Part shown: positions 1 to 7,480 of the stretch, piece after piece | Position numbering within the stretch: the stretch's first letter is position 1 | Layout: each line of letters begins with the position of its first letter | Assembly (NCBI GenBank): GCA_021324535.1 | Contig: JAJPIU010000069.1 | Coordinates: 1-38,982 of the forward strand | Direction of reading: 5' to 3' | Length of the DNA stretch: 38,982 bases | Source of the DNA: Pseudomonadota bacterium | GTDB lineage: Bacteria > Chloroflexota > Ktedonobacteria > Ktedonobacterales > JADMIN01 | The notes under the pieces: generated by a model | The model's database searches: none | Seen by the model: only the letters and a program-made list of their open reading frames with translations | Told to the model about the DNA's origin: nothing | Program-made: the position numbers and the translations under genes

Positions 1-195
1 AGGCAAGCCCCATAGGCTGTTTCAGCGGGTCGCGCGTGACAGAACGCCGGGCACATTCGTTCTTGTCATGAGACATCCCTGCACAACGTAGCATCTATAG
101 CATGTGGAGCCTCTCTGGCAGATGCAGCTTTCTGACGAGCGCGTTTTTGTACGGGAGAGCAGCTGGAATATTCCAAACATAGGACGCACAAACGC

Positions 196-1515
196 ATGAG
201 CAATTCAACCTTGCAACGACCGAAACAGCAGAACCGGCAGAACCGGCGACGGCGCACCGCCACAGCGAGCCGCACGGGAAAACCCGTAGCTTTGAACAAG
301 CGTGGCGGCCAGACAGCTCGTTTTGAAGGGCTACGCGACGGCAAACCATTGATCTTTGGCTGGGGCAAACACCTCACCCGCTCGCAAAAATTGCGCTACC
401 AGAAGCTCATGGTCTACTCCTTCGTTGGGCTGGTCGTTCTCGCCATCATCGGGACACTCGCGTTTGGCTGGCTGAACGAGAATGTCATTATCCCGAACAA
501 GACAATTGTCACCGTGAACGGGGTAAATATCTCGCAAGACTCATATCGCAAGGAGATGGCCTACGTCGCGCAGACGGTGTGGAATCGGCTGCAAAAAGAG
601 ATCACCGAGTACAATGCGATCCAGGCGCAGGTGCAGCAGGGGAATCCGCAGGCTGTCAATGAGAACGGTATCCTGACGCCACAGATTCAATCGGACGAGA
701 GTGCCTTTTCGCAGACGCAACTCTCGCAGACAGCGATTGGCAACCTGATTGATGATCAACTGATCATGGCGGGAGCGCACAAGTTCGAGAGTGAGCGACA
801 TCTCTCCTCCTCGGTCTTCGAGCCAAGCGATCAGGCGGTCGCCAAGGCGCTCGCCGCATTCAAGGCGGCCTTTCCCAAGAACGAAAGCTATAGCAGCTTC
901 CTGAGTGGCGACAATATCACCGAGGGCGATCTGCGCAACTCGATTCGCATGGATCTTCGCAGTCAGATGATGCAGAAATATCTGGCTTCACAGCTTGTCT
1001 CGCCCACTCGCCAGGTGCATCTGCGCTTCATCGAGACCAACACAATGGCCCAGGCGCAACAGGTGAACGCCCAACTGAAGGCGAAAAAGTATAGCGACGC
1101 CGCCTGGAAGACGCTGGCGGCAAAAGATTCGCTTGACCCCAACACCAAGCAGGTGGGCGGCGACGCCGGATGGCTGGCCCCAGGACAGGGCGACGCGGCA
1201 GTTGAGCTGTGGGCATTCGCTTCGGGGCGCAAGGTAGGGGATGTAACCGTTCTGCGCGACTCAAACGGCACATTTGACGTTGAGCAGATTCTTGGCTTTG
1301 ATCCGCATCGCAAAGTGGACGCTTCTACGCTGTCTGCCGACCAGAACAACGCGCTGACGCACTGGCTCAATGGGCAGAAGACGCCAGGCATCAATTCGAT
1401 CTCGACGCCAGACAGCGGGATGCTCTCGGATAGTCGCAACATTCCCAGCGTGCCAAACCTGAACGCGACGTTGCCACAGGTGGGTGGCACACCTGGCGCG
1501 GTACCGAGCCTCTAA
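196..1515 (+). CDS. Membrane-anchored SurA/PpiC-type peptidyl-prolyl isomerase
   Basis: The 439-residue product probably helps exported proteins fold outside the membrane by cis-trans isomerisation of prolyl bonds. A basic, Gln/Arg-rich cytoplasmic tail (residues 1-70) leads into a single membrane helix at about 72-93. A SurA-N-like region follows (VTVNGVNISQDSYRKEM from about 105), then a parvulin-like domain at about 270-375 with the family signature GGDAGWLAPGQ. The C-terminal 50 residues are Pro/Ser/Asn-rich and probably disordered. The ATG is preceded by AGGA about 11 bases upstream. The parvulin core is divergent: the usual ASHIL segment reads VHLRFIE, so it may act mainly as a chaperone. 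It stands alone and is followed by tRNA genes. Confidence 0.8.
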   Translation: MSNSTLQRPKQQNRQNRRRRTATASRTGKPVALNKRGGQTARFEGLRDGKPLIFGWGKHLTRSQKLRYQKLMVYSFVGLVVLAIIGTLAFGWLNENVIIPNKTIVTVNGVNISQDSYRKEMAYVAQTVWNRLQKEITEYNAIQAQVQQGNPQAVNENGILTPQIQSDESAFSQTQLSQTAIGNLIDDQLIMAGAHKFESERHLSSSVFEPSDQAVAKALAAFKAAFPKNESYSSFLSGDNITEGDLRNSIRMDLRSQMMQKYLASQLVSPTRQVHLRFIETNTMAQAQQVNAQLKAKKYSDAAWKTLAAKDSLDPNTKQVGGDAGWLAPGQGDAAVELWAFASGRKVGDVTVLRDSNGTFDVEQILGFDPHRKVDASTLSADQNNALTHWLNGQKTPGINSISTPDSGMLSDSRNIPSVPNLNATLPQVGGTPGAVPSL

Positions 1516-1637
1516 GGCTAAGGCTCTAAAGGAGAAACCGGCGAACGACTACGAAGGGGGTAGGCTCCATGCCTGCCCTTTTTCGCGGGTTATCTGTCCT
1601 ATCTCATGCGAAATTGGCAAGGAGCAAAAATTGGGGC

Positions 1638-1667
1638 TTGACAATCGCCTGGGCTATGGGGTATGCT
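1638..1667 (+). promoter_or_regulatory. Sigma70-type promoter of the tRNA pair
   Basis: TTGACA at 1638-1643 and TATGCT at 1662-1667 are separated by 18 bases. The predicted start near 1674 lies about 43 bases before the first tRNA, so both tRNAs are probably one transcript. This is one of the clearest promoters in the window. Confidence 0.75.
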
Positions 1668-1716
1668 AACAACGCTGACAACAGCACGCGGTACTCACCC
1701 CAGGCGGTGAGCAAAC

Positions 1717-1788
1717 GCGGGAGTGGCTCAGGGGTAGAGCGTCTCCTTGCCAAGGAGAAGGTCGCGGGTTCAAATCCCGTCTCCCGCT
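1717..1788 (+). tRNA. tRNA-Gly (GCC)
   Basis: A complete cloverleaf can be folded. The acceptor stem is GCGGGAG/CTCCCGC, the D arm contains GGCTCAGGGGTAGAGC, and the anticodon arm is TCTCC-TTGCCAA-GGAGA with anticodon GCC at 1749-1751. The T arm is GCGGG-TTCAAAT-CCCGT. The discriminator is T1788 and the 3' CCA is not encoded (the next bases are CCC). Confidence 0.97.
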
Positions 1789-1794
1789 CCCTTT

Positions 1795-1870
1795 GGTGAC
1801 GTGGCCAAGTGGTTAAGGCGAGGGTCTGCAAAACCCTTATTCGGCGGTTCGAATCCGCCCGTCACCTCCA
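1795..1870 (+). tRNA. tRNA-Cys (GCA)
   Basis: The acceptor stem is GGTGACG/CGTCACC. The anticodon arm is AGGGT-CTGCAAA-ACCCT with anticodon GCA at 1828-1830, and the T arm is GGCGG-TTCGAAT-CCGCC. The discriminator is T1867, as is usual for tRNA-Cys, and CCA is encoded at 1868-1870. It begins only six bases after tRNA-Gly, so the two are almost certainly co-transcribed. Confidence 0.97.
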
Positions 1871-2106
1871 ACGACGGTGAAGGCCCACAAAGCCTAAAAA
1901 TATTCCATACTTCCCTCTGAGAAGTAAGCTTCCCTTTCTCCCATCAAGCAGTGTAAACCCGTAAACCAATAAATTCACATAATGTCCTTGCCATCCCTCT
2001 CCTCCATACCTATGGCATACCTCTGGCGCAAACAAGATCACGCGCTGAGTAGCCATAGCTGCAAGGCAAGAAGCAATAGGGATAGCGAAGGAATAATTAC
2101 TGCGCG

Positions 2107-2571
2107 CTATTGGACACTCACCTCTGAAGCGACCGCACGCTGCCGCCACGTCAGGAAAGCGACGACCAGCCACATCAGCGATCCTCCGAGCGTCAGGACG
2201 GCAGGGATCGCGTCGTCGAGGTTATGGACGCCGACCGAATTGGGGTTGGAGGTTGAAATGCCCAACAGGCTCAGCACAATGCCGCCCAGGCCCAAGAAGA
2301 GGACGGCCAGCGTTGCAATCACCCCGACGCCAATGTAGGCCCAGCCAACGCGGCGCGGTTGGGCGGCCAGCAGTGCGCTGAAATAGCGCAACCCGAAGAT
2401 AAAGAGCAGGATGGCAGGGACAGCATGCAGGAAGTCGGTTAGCGCATCGGCAAAGAGCGGCTCCTGTGGCTGGGCGAAGTTGCCAGCGATCCATCCCCAG
2501 CCAACCAGCATAATGAGCAGCGCCGCCAGTTGCGCTGTGACGAGCGTATTCTTCGTGGTTGTCGTCTTCAT
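2107..2571 (-). CDS. Small four-helix membrane protein, function unknown
   Basis: The 154-residue protein has four clear hydrophobic segments, at about 10-30, 44-66, 78-102 and 122-142. A short loop with the sequence PNSVGVHNLDDAIPAV lies before the last helix. I do not recognise the family with confidence; the pattern resembles the small DUF-type polytopic proteins common in Actinobacteria and Chloroflexota. The ATG is preceded by AGGAG at a spacing of about eight bases, which supports the start. It has no same-strand partner: tRNAs lie downstream and a decayed gene upstream. A 16-bp palindrome at 2700-2715 could be a control site. Confidence 0.7.
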   Translation of the reverse strand: MKTTTTKNTLVTAQLAALLIMLVGWGWIAGNFAQPQEPLFADALTDFLHAVPAILLFIFGLRYFSALLAAQPRRVGWAYIGVGVIATLAVLFLGLGGIVLSLLGISTSNPNSVGVHNLDDAIPAVLTLGGSLMWLVVAFLTWRQRAVASEVSVQ

Positions 2572-2699
2572 TTGTATAGCTCCTATCTACAAGACCATAT
2601 GTCGCGTGGTGTTCAGGCTGAGCCAGCTTGTTACTGGCTTCTGTATACATTGTCAGGTAGATATAGGAAGCGCGGTAGTGAAGAAGATCAGAAAGTTGG

Positions 2700-2715
2700 G
2701 ATGACAAATGTCATC
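2700..2715. promoter_or_regulatory. 16-bp perfect palindrome, operator-like
   Basis: GATGACAAATGTCATC has two perfect 7-base arms around AA. It lies about 130 bases upstream of the membrane-protein gene at 2107-2571. No regulator gene is adjacent and I found no convincing -35/-10 pair around it, so its role is open. Confidence 0.3.
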
Positions 2716-2771
2716 GAACTGATTCCTTGACGACGAGCAGACAATTGAAACATGATAGTCATATTCATCAG

Positions 2772-3064
2772 GTAGCCATATTGATGGCAAGTGACCAGAA
2801 CGTATTGCAAGCCTTGAACGCTTCGACAGGAGCGCTGCTCTGGGAACACACCGTGGCAGGGTCAATCCAAAATGCGCCAGTGTAGGAACACACGTTTACC
2901 GTCCAGATACCAGAGAAACCTTTCCTGGAATCTTTGCCTGGATTGCGTATTGGCTAGCCTGCTTGCCAGGAATCTTTGCTGTCTTTTTGGTTGCCTTGAT
3001 GTTCAGCTTCATATCCGATGCGATAAACAGCAATAGTAATAGGGATTGGGAGAGAGAGATATGA
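2772..3064 (+). pseudogene. Remnant of a PQQ-repeat beta-propeller gene
   Basis: In one plus frame, about 2799-2882 reads NVLQALNASTGALLW followed by EHTVAGSIQNAPV. This is a textbook PQQ/WD-like propeller blade (compare the family pattern VYALNAxTGxxxW). The preceding GSHIDG blade start lies in a different frame, and a stop at 2883 ends the blade. The next frame stays open from 2882 to a stop at 3062-3064. It encodes a strongly hydrophobic stretch (FPGIFAWIAYWLACLPGIFA and onward) that could be a membrane helix from the same or another gene. Frame breaks within one domain and the lack of a start or RBS indicate decay. The wider gap from 2572 to 3091 holds nothing else I can support. Confidence 0.45.
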
Positions 3065-3091
3065 TTCACGAAGAAACCGCTGGTGGTAATA

Positions 3092-3508
3092 TCAGTCAGC
3101 GCCACAAGGCCAATAATACGGGAGCGTGGGCGGTTCGCTCCAGCCAAACTGGCTGTAATGCTCCGGCGCTTTACGCAGCAGATTCGAACGGTGGGAGGCA
3201 TGCAATGTGGGGTTTCCCAACCAGGGAGGCAGCGGAACGCTGGGAAGCGGTTGGGTGATAGGATACCGCTTCATTGTGTTTCTAAAGCCTCTGCGTTCCC
3301 ATTCATCAATCATCGCATTCAGATAGAGACCGAGCGCATCCTCATATCCTCGCCACATCTTGACGGCAGGATGATGACGCCATCCCTGGCTTTCTCCCCT
3401 CAGCACACGCAACACTTGATACGCTTCAAGACGCTGCTTGCCGAGGCGGCGTGTATCGAGGACAGCAGCGCAGATGGCAAAGTCTGGGGAAGGAAGAAAA
3501 GTTTGCAT
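3092..3508 (-). CDS. MSMEG_6728-like / pyrimidine dimer DNA glycosylase-like protein
   Basis: The 138-residue product matches the small family annotated as pyrimidine-dimer DNA glycosylases. It starts MQTFLPSPDFAICAAVLD, followed by RRLGKQRLEAYQVL, GWRHHPAVKMWRGYEDAL, DEWERRG and the C-terminal SHRSNLLRKAPEHY box. The conserved N-terminus fixes the start at 3508; the same frame stays open upstream only because it runs antiparallel to the preceding gene. It is the last gene of a probable minus-strand operon, 37 bases after the NYN nuclease gene. By homology it would act on UV-damaged DNA or a related base lesion, but catalysis in this subfamily is inferred, not shown. Confidence 0.8.
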   Translation of the reverse strand: MQTFLPSPDFAICAAVLDTRRLGKQRLEAYQVLRVLRGESQGWRHHPAVKMWRGYEDALGLYLNAMIDEWERRGFRNTMKRYPITQPLPSVPLPPWLGNPTLHASHRSNLLRKAPEHYSQFGWSEPPTLPYYWPCGAD

Positions 3509-3545
3509 GCTAGCAGCGTCCTCGCTTATTACCGCTTGCCTGTCA

Positions 3546-4124
3546 CTACCATCGTCTATCTGGCGCTTCGCGGCGTTTACGGGGCGCGCGGTGGCCATTG
3601 CCTTTGCTACGGTCGGGTGGTATATACTCGCCATCGGCTTCGGCGGCCCACTGTTGGCGCAGGAACTGCCGATGCCGCGCCTGCTTCGCCTGAAGACGTG
3701 GCCCTTCGCGCATCCGCTGTGCAAGTTCGCTCGCTCGCGCAGGCGTCGCCCCGCGTAGCGCCCCATCCGCCCGTACAGCATAATCGTCGCTCACCACGAC
3801 GATCTGTGATGATATATGATCGGCTTCGTTGGCGCACTGAGCAGCCAGCCGCGCGATAGCCGCATCAGCCGTCTCGCCGCGCCGCGTGTAGATCACCTGC
3901 CCACGCGATAATCCTTTGAGCTGTTGCGTACTTTCAGTCGGCCCATCGCCATCGAAGACGACCACCACACGATGCGGCGTATGGCGGTAGCGCGCCACCA
4001 GCCGGGCAAGCAGCGCCTCGCGGCCATGCGCCAGGCCCAGGCGCTCGGCGCGGGCAAGCTCCGGCGTCGTGCGGATGACGTTATAGCCATCCACAAAGAT
4101 CGTCTGTGGCCCTGTGACCCCCAT
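3546..4124 (-). CDS. YacP-like NYN-domain ribonuclease
   Basis: The 192-residue protein carries the DUF901/YacP (Rae1) type NYN fold. The first strand and acidic residue are FVDGYNVIRTTPEL, the second VVVVFDGDGPTE, and the third IVVVSDDYAVRADGALRG, giving a PIN-like cluster of Asp residues. Family members cleave RNA, in Bacillus subtilis on the ribosome. The last 35 residues are Arg/Lys/Pro-rich and may bind nucleic acid. It sits 36 bases downstream of the MglA-like GTPase and 37 bases upstream of the glycosylase-like gene, so the three are likely co-transcribed. The functional link between them is unknown. Confidence 0.85.
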   Translation of the reverse strand: MGVTGPQTIFVDGYNVIRTTPELARAERLGLAHGREALLARLVARYRHTPHRVVVVFDGDGPTESTQQLKGLSRGQVIYTRRGETADAAIARLAAQCANEADHISSQIVVVSDDYAVRADGALRGATPARASELAQRMREGPRLQAKQARHRQFLRQQWAAEADGEYIPPDRSKGNGHRAPRKRREAPDRRW

Positions 4125-4160
4125 ATTTGCCGCTCGCTTTCAATATGCAGCTATAAGCGG

Positions 4161-4745
4161 CTAGACGCGCTCGAGGCGGCGCAAGGTGGTATTGATAGCG
4201 ACACGCAGACTCTCGACGACGCCGCGTCCGCCGACGGCCACTGCCTCAAAGCTGGGCGCGCGATAGGGATTGAGGTATTGTTCGAGAACTGGGACGGGCA
4301 GAATATCGGGGAGGTCGCGTTTGTTCCACTGCAATACCAGGGGGAAATCGCCGGGGTTCTTGCCCATCTTGCGCAGTTCTTCGCCAAGCTCGGTGAAGCT
4401 CTCGATGTTTTCTTGCAGCTTGCTGGCCTGGGAATCGGCGACGAACACCACGCAATCGGCTCCCTTCAATACCGAGATGCGCGTCTGCTGATAGAGTACC
4501 TGGCCGGGCACGGTATACAGTTGGAAGCGAATCTGGAAGCCATGCACGCGCCCTAGCTCCAGCGGCAGCAGGTCAAAGTAGAGCGTGCGCTCCGTCTCGG
4601 TGTCAATCGAGACCATATCACCGACATCCGCCGGATTGACCGTGCGGTGAATATAATGCAGGTTCGTGGTCTTGCCACTCAGACCAATCCCATAATAGAC
4701 CACCTTGCAGTTGATCTCGCGCTTTGCCATATTGATTAACGACAT
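4161..4745 (-). CDS. mglA: MglA-family Ras-like GTPase
   Basis: The 194-residue GTPase has the full motif set: P-loop GIGLSGKT at 19-26, a switch segment containing DTETERTLYFDLLP, the G3-like LYTVPGQVLY, and the G4 motif NKRD. Length and the TVPGQ motif fit MglA proteins, which set cell polarity in Myxococcus. In non-gliding bacteria their role is less clear. No MglB/Roadblock partner is encoded in the window. The start has AGGAG eight bases upstream. A promoter lies at 4850-4887 and the long leader is strongly purine-rich. The gene leads a three-gene unit with the NYN nuclease and glycosylase-like genes. Confidence 0.9.
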   Translation of the reverse strand: MSLINMAKREINCKVVYYGIGLSGKTTNLHYIHRTVNPADVGDMVSIDTETERTLYFDLLPLELGRVHGFQIRFQLYTVPGQVLYQQTRISVLKGADCVVFVADSQASKLQENIESFTELGEELRKMGKNPGDFPLVLQWNKRDLPDILPVPVLEQYLNPYRAPSFEAVAVGGRGVVESLRVAINTTLRRLERV

Positions 4746-4859
4746 ATGTGGCTCCTGCCTCTATCTCTCTATCGCTCTGTCTCTATCTCTCACAAACTCT
4801 CTATGCGCTCTCAGGGCGCCCGCCAGAACCGTGGCGCCGCCGCATACGTATTGTATCGC

Positions 4860-4887
4860 ATTGTATCGCATCGCTCATAGTATGCAA
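4860..4887 (-). promoter_or_regulatory. Promoter of the mglA operon
   Basis: On the minus strand, TTGCAT (4882-4887) and TACAAT (4860-4865) are 16 bases apart. A second GATACAAT follows exactly one helical turn downstream (TACAAT at 4850-4855), giving a tandem -10-like repeat. Transcription would start near 4853, with a leader of roughly 105 bases. Confidence 0.5.
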
Positions 4888-4941
4888 GTCCCATCGAGAT
4901 ATATGCAAGCCCAGATTATGTCGAGATGGGGTCGTGTCGCG

Positions 4942-4970
4942 TTGACGGATACGGGATTCTGCGGCATAAT
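4942..4970 (+). promoter_or_regulatory. Promoter of the glycan operon
   Basis: TTGACG (4942-4947) and CATAAT (4965-4970) are spaced by 17 bases. The predicted start near 4977 gives a leader of about 140 bases before the GT2 start codon at 5119. Confidence 0.6.
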
Positions 4971-5118
4971 AGCTTAGGTATTCTGCCATGTTATGTCATA
5001 GCGACAGCGACGGCAAAATTGGCTACAGATTGGCTACTCAATGGGACAAAGACGTTTCCTTGAGGGGCGAAACGATAGAGCGACAGTGACAGAGACAGAT
5101 AGGCGAAGGGGATACGCC

Positions 5119-6300
5119 ATGGCTATGCAGGAGATCGAGCATGCGACGCCGGAAGCGCCAGCGGAACAAGCGCCTGTGGCGCCGCGTGGAGCGCCGACGA
5201 GAGGGATGACCACACCTGCCAGCGCATGTGCTGAGGCGCCATCTCTGGCTCCTGTGGCTTCTACGCTCCCTGCTACGGCGGATGGCGCACCCACAGCGCA
5301 AACCGTCACACCGCCTGCGGTTCACAGCGCGCCCGAAACTCCCGCCAGTCAGCCAACGGAGATCGCGATCTCCGTTGTGATTCCGGTCTATAACGAAGCG
5401 CAGAGCGTACAGCCGTTGTATGAGGCGCTCCATGCCGAACTGGAACGGCTGGGCAAATCGTATGAGATCATCTATGTGGATGATGGCAGTCGCGATGGCT
5501 CGTTCGAGGCGCTCAAGGCGCTGCACGAGAGCGATCCACATGTGCGGGTGGTGCGCTTCAGGCGCAACTTCGGCAAGACGCCCGCGCTGGTGGCAGGCTT
5601 CGCGCGCGCGCGCGGCGAGATCGTTTTCACGATGGATGCCGACCTGCAAGACGACCCTACCGAGATACCGCAGTTTTTGGCGAAGCTGGATGAGGGGTAC
5701 GATCTGGTCTCCGGCTGGAAGTATCCTCGGCTCGATCCGATCACCAAAACATTCCCCTCACGCATCTTCAACGGCATGGTCAGCATGAGCACAGGCGTCA
5801 AGCTGCACGACATCAACTGTGGCTTCAAGGCATATCGTCATGAGATTCTCGACGACATCAAGCTGTATGGTGAGCTTCACCGATTCATCCCCGTGCTGGC
5901 CCATCAGCGTGGCTTCCGCGTCACCGAGGTGAAGGTGCGCCATCACAAGCGCAAATTTGGTAAGTCGAAGTTTGGCGCGCGGCGCTTCCTGCGCGGCTTC
6001 CTCGACCTGATGATGGTCGTCTTCCTGATGACCTATCTGCGCACGCCGCTTCGTTTGTTCGGCACGCTTGGCATCCTGACGCTGATCGCTGGCTTTGTGA
6101 TCGATCTCTACGTGGTACTGGATCGCTACCTGCCGTTTGGCTCACATACAGAGATTCATAACCGTCCTATCCTCTTCGTCGGCATCATCCTGCTGGTGTT
6201 TGGGGTCAGCTTCATCCTGACGGGCCTGCAAAGCGAGATGATTCGCCACTTCGCCTATCGCCCAGAGGAAGAATACAGCATAAAGCAGGCGCTCGATTGA
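5119..6300 (+). CDS. Family 2 glycosyltransferase, DPM1/GtrB-like, membrane-anchored
   Basis: The 393-residue enzyme should transfer a sugar from a nucleotide donor to a polyprenyl phosphate. The first ~80 residues are a low-complexity Ala/Pro/Thr extension absent from typical members. The GT-A domain follows, with ISVVIPVYNEAQSV at 84-97, IIYVDDGSRDGS at 117-128, the metal-binding DADLQDD at 173-179 and the acceptor-site NCGFKAYR near 233. Two membrane helices (about 313-335 and 350-372) end the protein, as in GtrB-type dimers. I chose ATG 5119 over 5041 because a purine-rich GAAGGGG lies upstream and conservation starts later. The stop overlaps the next start (TTGA). Confidence 0.9.
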   Translation: MAMQEIEHATPEAPAEQAPVAPRGAPTRGMTTPASACAEAPSLAPVASTLPATADGAPTAQTVTPPAVHSAPETPASQPTEIAISVVIPVYNEAQSVQPLYEALHAELERLGKSYEIIYVDDGSRDGSFEALKALHESDPHVRVVRFRRNFGKTPALVAGFARARGEIVFTMDADLQDDPTEIPQFLAKLDEGYDLVSGWKYPRLDPITKTFPSRIFNGMVSMSTGVKLHDINCGFKAYRHEILDDIKLYGELHRFIPVLAHQRGFRVTEVKVRHHKRKFGKSKFGARRFLRGFLDLMMVVFLMTYLRTPLRLFGTLGILTLIAGFVIDLYVVLDRYLPFGSHTEIHNRPILFVGIILLVFGVSFILTGLQSEMIRHFAYRPEEEYSIKQALD

Positions 6301-7394
6301 GTATCAAAGACACCCCTACACCACAGGCTTCCAGCGCCTCAACGTCGGATAACCGGCCAGCCGAAATGTCTACACCGATGACGGGCTGGCGCAGCATGAT
6401 TGCGCAGGCGATGGGGCTCGCCAAACGCTACAAGCGCATCATCCAGGCGGTTGTGCTTGTTGTGATCGTCGCCGCGCTTGGCTATTCCCTCTGGAAGAGC
6501 GGATCGCAACTGGCGCGCTATCACTGGCAGGCACAGTGGCCGCTGTTGCTGGCGGGTTTCGCGCTGCTGATCTGCCAGGAGCTGTCGTTCGCGCTGATCT
6601 GGCGCGGCATTCTGGCGCGGCTGGGCAGCCATCTCGATGTCATCTCCAGCGAACGCATTTACCTTTCGGCGGAGTTCGTGCGCTACATCCCCGGCAATGT
6701 GTGGCATGTGATCACGCGGGTGCTGCTGGCGGAGCAGCGCGGTGTCCCCAAGACCATCGGTTTCGCGAGTATGGTGATCGAGCTGGCGACGAAGGTCGCC
6801 TCGGCGGCGCTTGTCTTCGCAGTTACGCTGCTCTTCTGGCCCGACATTACGGGTCTGACAGCGCACCTCTCGCGCGACGCCGTGGTGACGGTGGGCGTGG
6901 TCGCCATTCCGTTGCTGCTGCTTGGCCTTTATCCGCCGCTGCTGGAATGGCTGCTCAACCAGGCGATGCGCCTGACCAAACGGCAGCCCATACACCTGAC
7001 CGTGCGCTACCGCGATCTGTTGCTGATCACTGGCTACTGGTCGCTGAGCTGGCTGGTCGCAGGCGCTGGCTTCTATCTGCTGACGCGCTCACTCGTCACG
7101 ACGCCGCTGCCAGCCGTCACGCTGATCATCTGCATCGGCGTCTATGCGATTGGCTGGGACATCGGCTTTCTCTCGTTTGTCACGCCAAGCGGGTTGGGCT
7201 TCCGCGAGGTCGCTATCGCGTTTTTGCTGGTGGCGGCGGGCGTCGTAGTCGGCCCGGCTGGCCCCGTCATCGCCTTTGTGATCGCGCTGATCGCGCGCGT
7301 GCTTTCCAGCGGCTCCGAGATTGTGTGCATCTCGGCGGCCTATCTGGCGTCGGGAGCAAAACGGGAGATCAGGAAGCGGGCGGAGGGTCATTAG
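6297..7394 (+). CDS. Flippase-like membrane protein (LPG synthase TM domain, UPF0104/YbhN)
   Basis: The 365-residue polytopic protein belongs to the family sharing the membrane domain of lysyl-phosphatidylglycerol synthase. Diagnostic segments are LALIWRGILARLG, FVRYIPGNVWHV, a GFASMVIELATKVAS helix and PSGLGFREVAIAFLL near the end. About eight membrane helices are visible. There is no aminoacyl-transfer domain, so it is probably a lipid or lipid-sugar translocase or accessory rather than a lysyl transferase. The likely start is TTG at 6297, overlapping the GT2 stop codon (TTGA) and implying translational coupling. ATG at 6363 is the alternative. Its position between two glycosyltransferases supports handling of a lipid-linked sugar. 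Confidence 0.8.
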   Translation: MSIKDTPTPQASSASTSDNRPAEMSTPMTGWRSMIAQAMGLAKRYKRIIQAVVLVVIVAALGYSLWKSGSQLARYHWQAQWPLLLAGFALLICQELSFALIWRGILARLGSHLDVISSERIYLSAEFVRYIPGNVWHVITRVLLAEQRGVPKTIGFASMVIELATKVASAALVFAVTLLFWPDITGLTAHLSRDAVVTVGVVAIPLLLLGLYPPLLEWLLNQAMRLTKRQPIHLTVRYRDLLLITGYWSLSWLVAGAGFYLLTRSLVTTPLPAVTLIICIGVYAIGWDIGFLSFVTPSGLGFREVAIAFLLVAAGVVVGPAGPVIAFVIALIARVLSSGSEIVCISAAYLASGAKREIRKRAEGH

Positions 7395-7412
7395 GCGAAT
7401 GGAGCGCCGACG

Positions 7413-7436
7413 GGCGGGCGGCTTCAGTCGCCCGCC
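7413..7436. repeat. GC-rich hairpin, family B repeat
   Basis: GGCGGGCG (7413-7420) pairs with CGCCCGCC (7429-7436) around GCTTCAGT. The loop word TTCA recurs in the larger elements at 11241 and 16060, suggesting a truncated copy. It lies between the flippase-like and GT39-like genes and may reduce read-through. Confidence 0.5.
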
Positions 7437-7480
7437 TGCCATCCGCCACAACCATCTTTAAGTGGGAGGAACCACCCGCC

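Larger units (their letters stand above)
4746..5118. other. Divergent control region with purine-rich leaders
   Basis: This 373-base gap separates mglA (minus) and the GT2 gene (plus). It holds a promoter for each direction. Just before each start codon lies a purine tract in sense orientation. The mglA leader, complementary to about 4757-4792, reads GAGATAGAGACAGAGCGATA; the GT2 leader at about 5091-5103 reads GATAGAGCGACAG and continues into GACAGAGACAGATAGG. The shared GATAGA/GACAGAG words look like diverged inverted copies. No RNA gene is evident. Confidence 0.5.

Noticed and set aside
1..195. Promoter for the peptidyl-prolyl isomerase gene at TTGTCA (63-68)
   Set aside because: The nearest -10-like TAGCAT lies 20 bases away, which is too far. 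No other pair is convincing.
1717..2106. Integration site or mobile element at the tRNA pair
   Set aside because: No integrase gene and no repeated tRNA 3' end are visible downstream, so the tRNAs are not called as an attachment site.
6536..7480. Upstream part of the long frame that ends with the GT39-like gene
   Set aside because: It overlaps the flippase-like gene in another frame and lacks family similarity. The ATG at 7481 with GGGAGGA is the real start.
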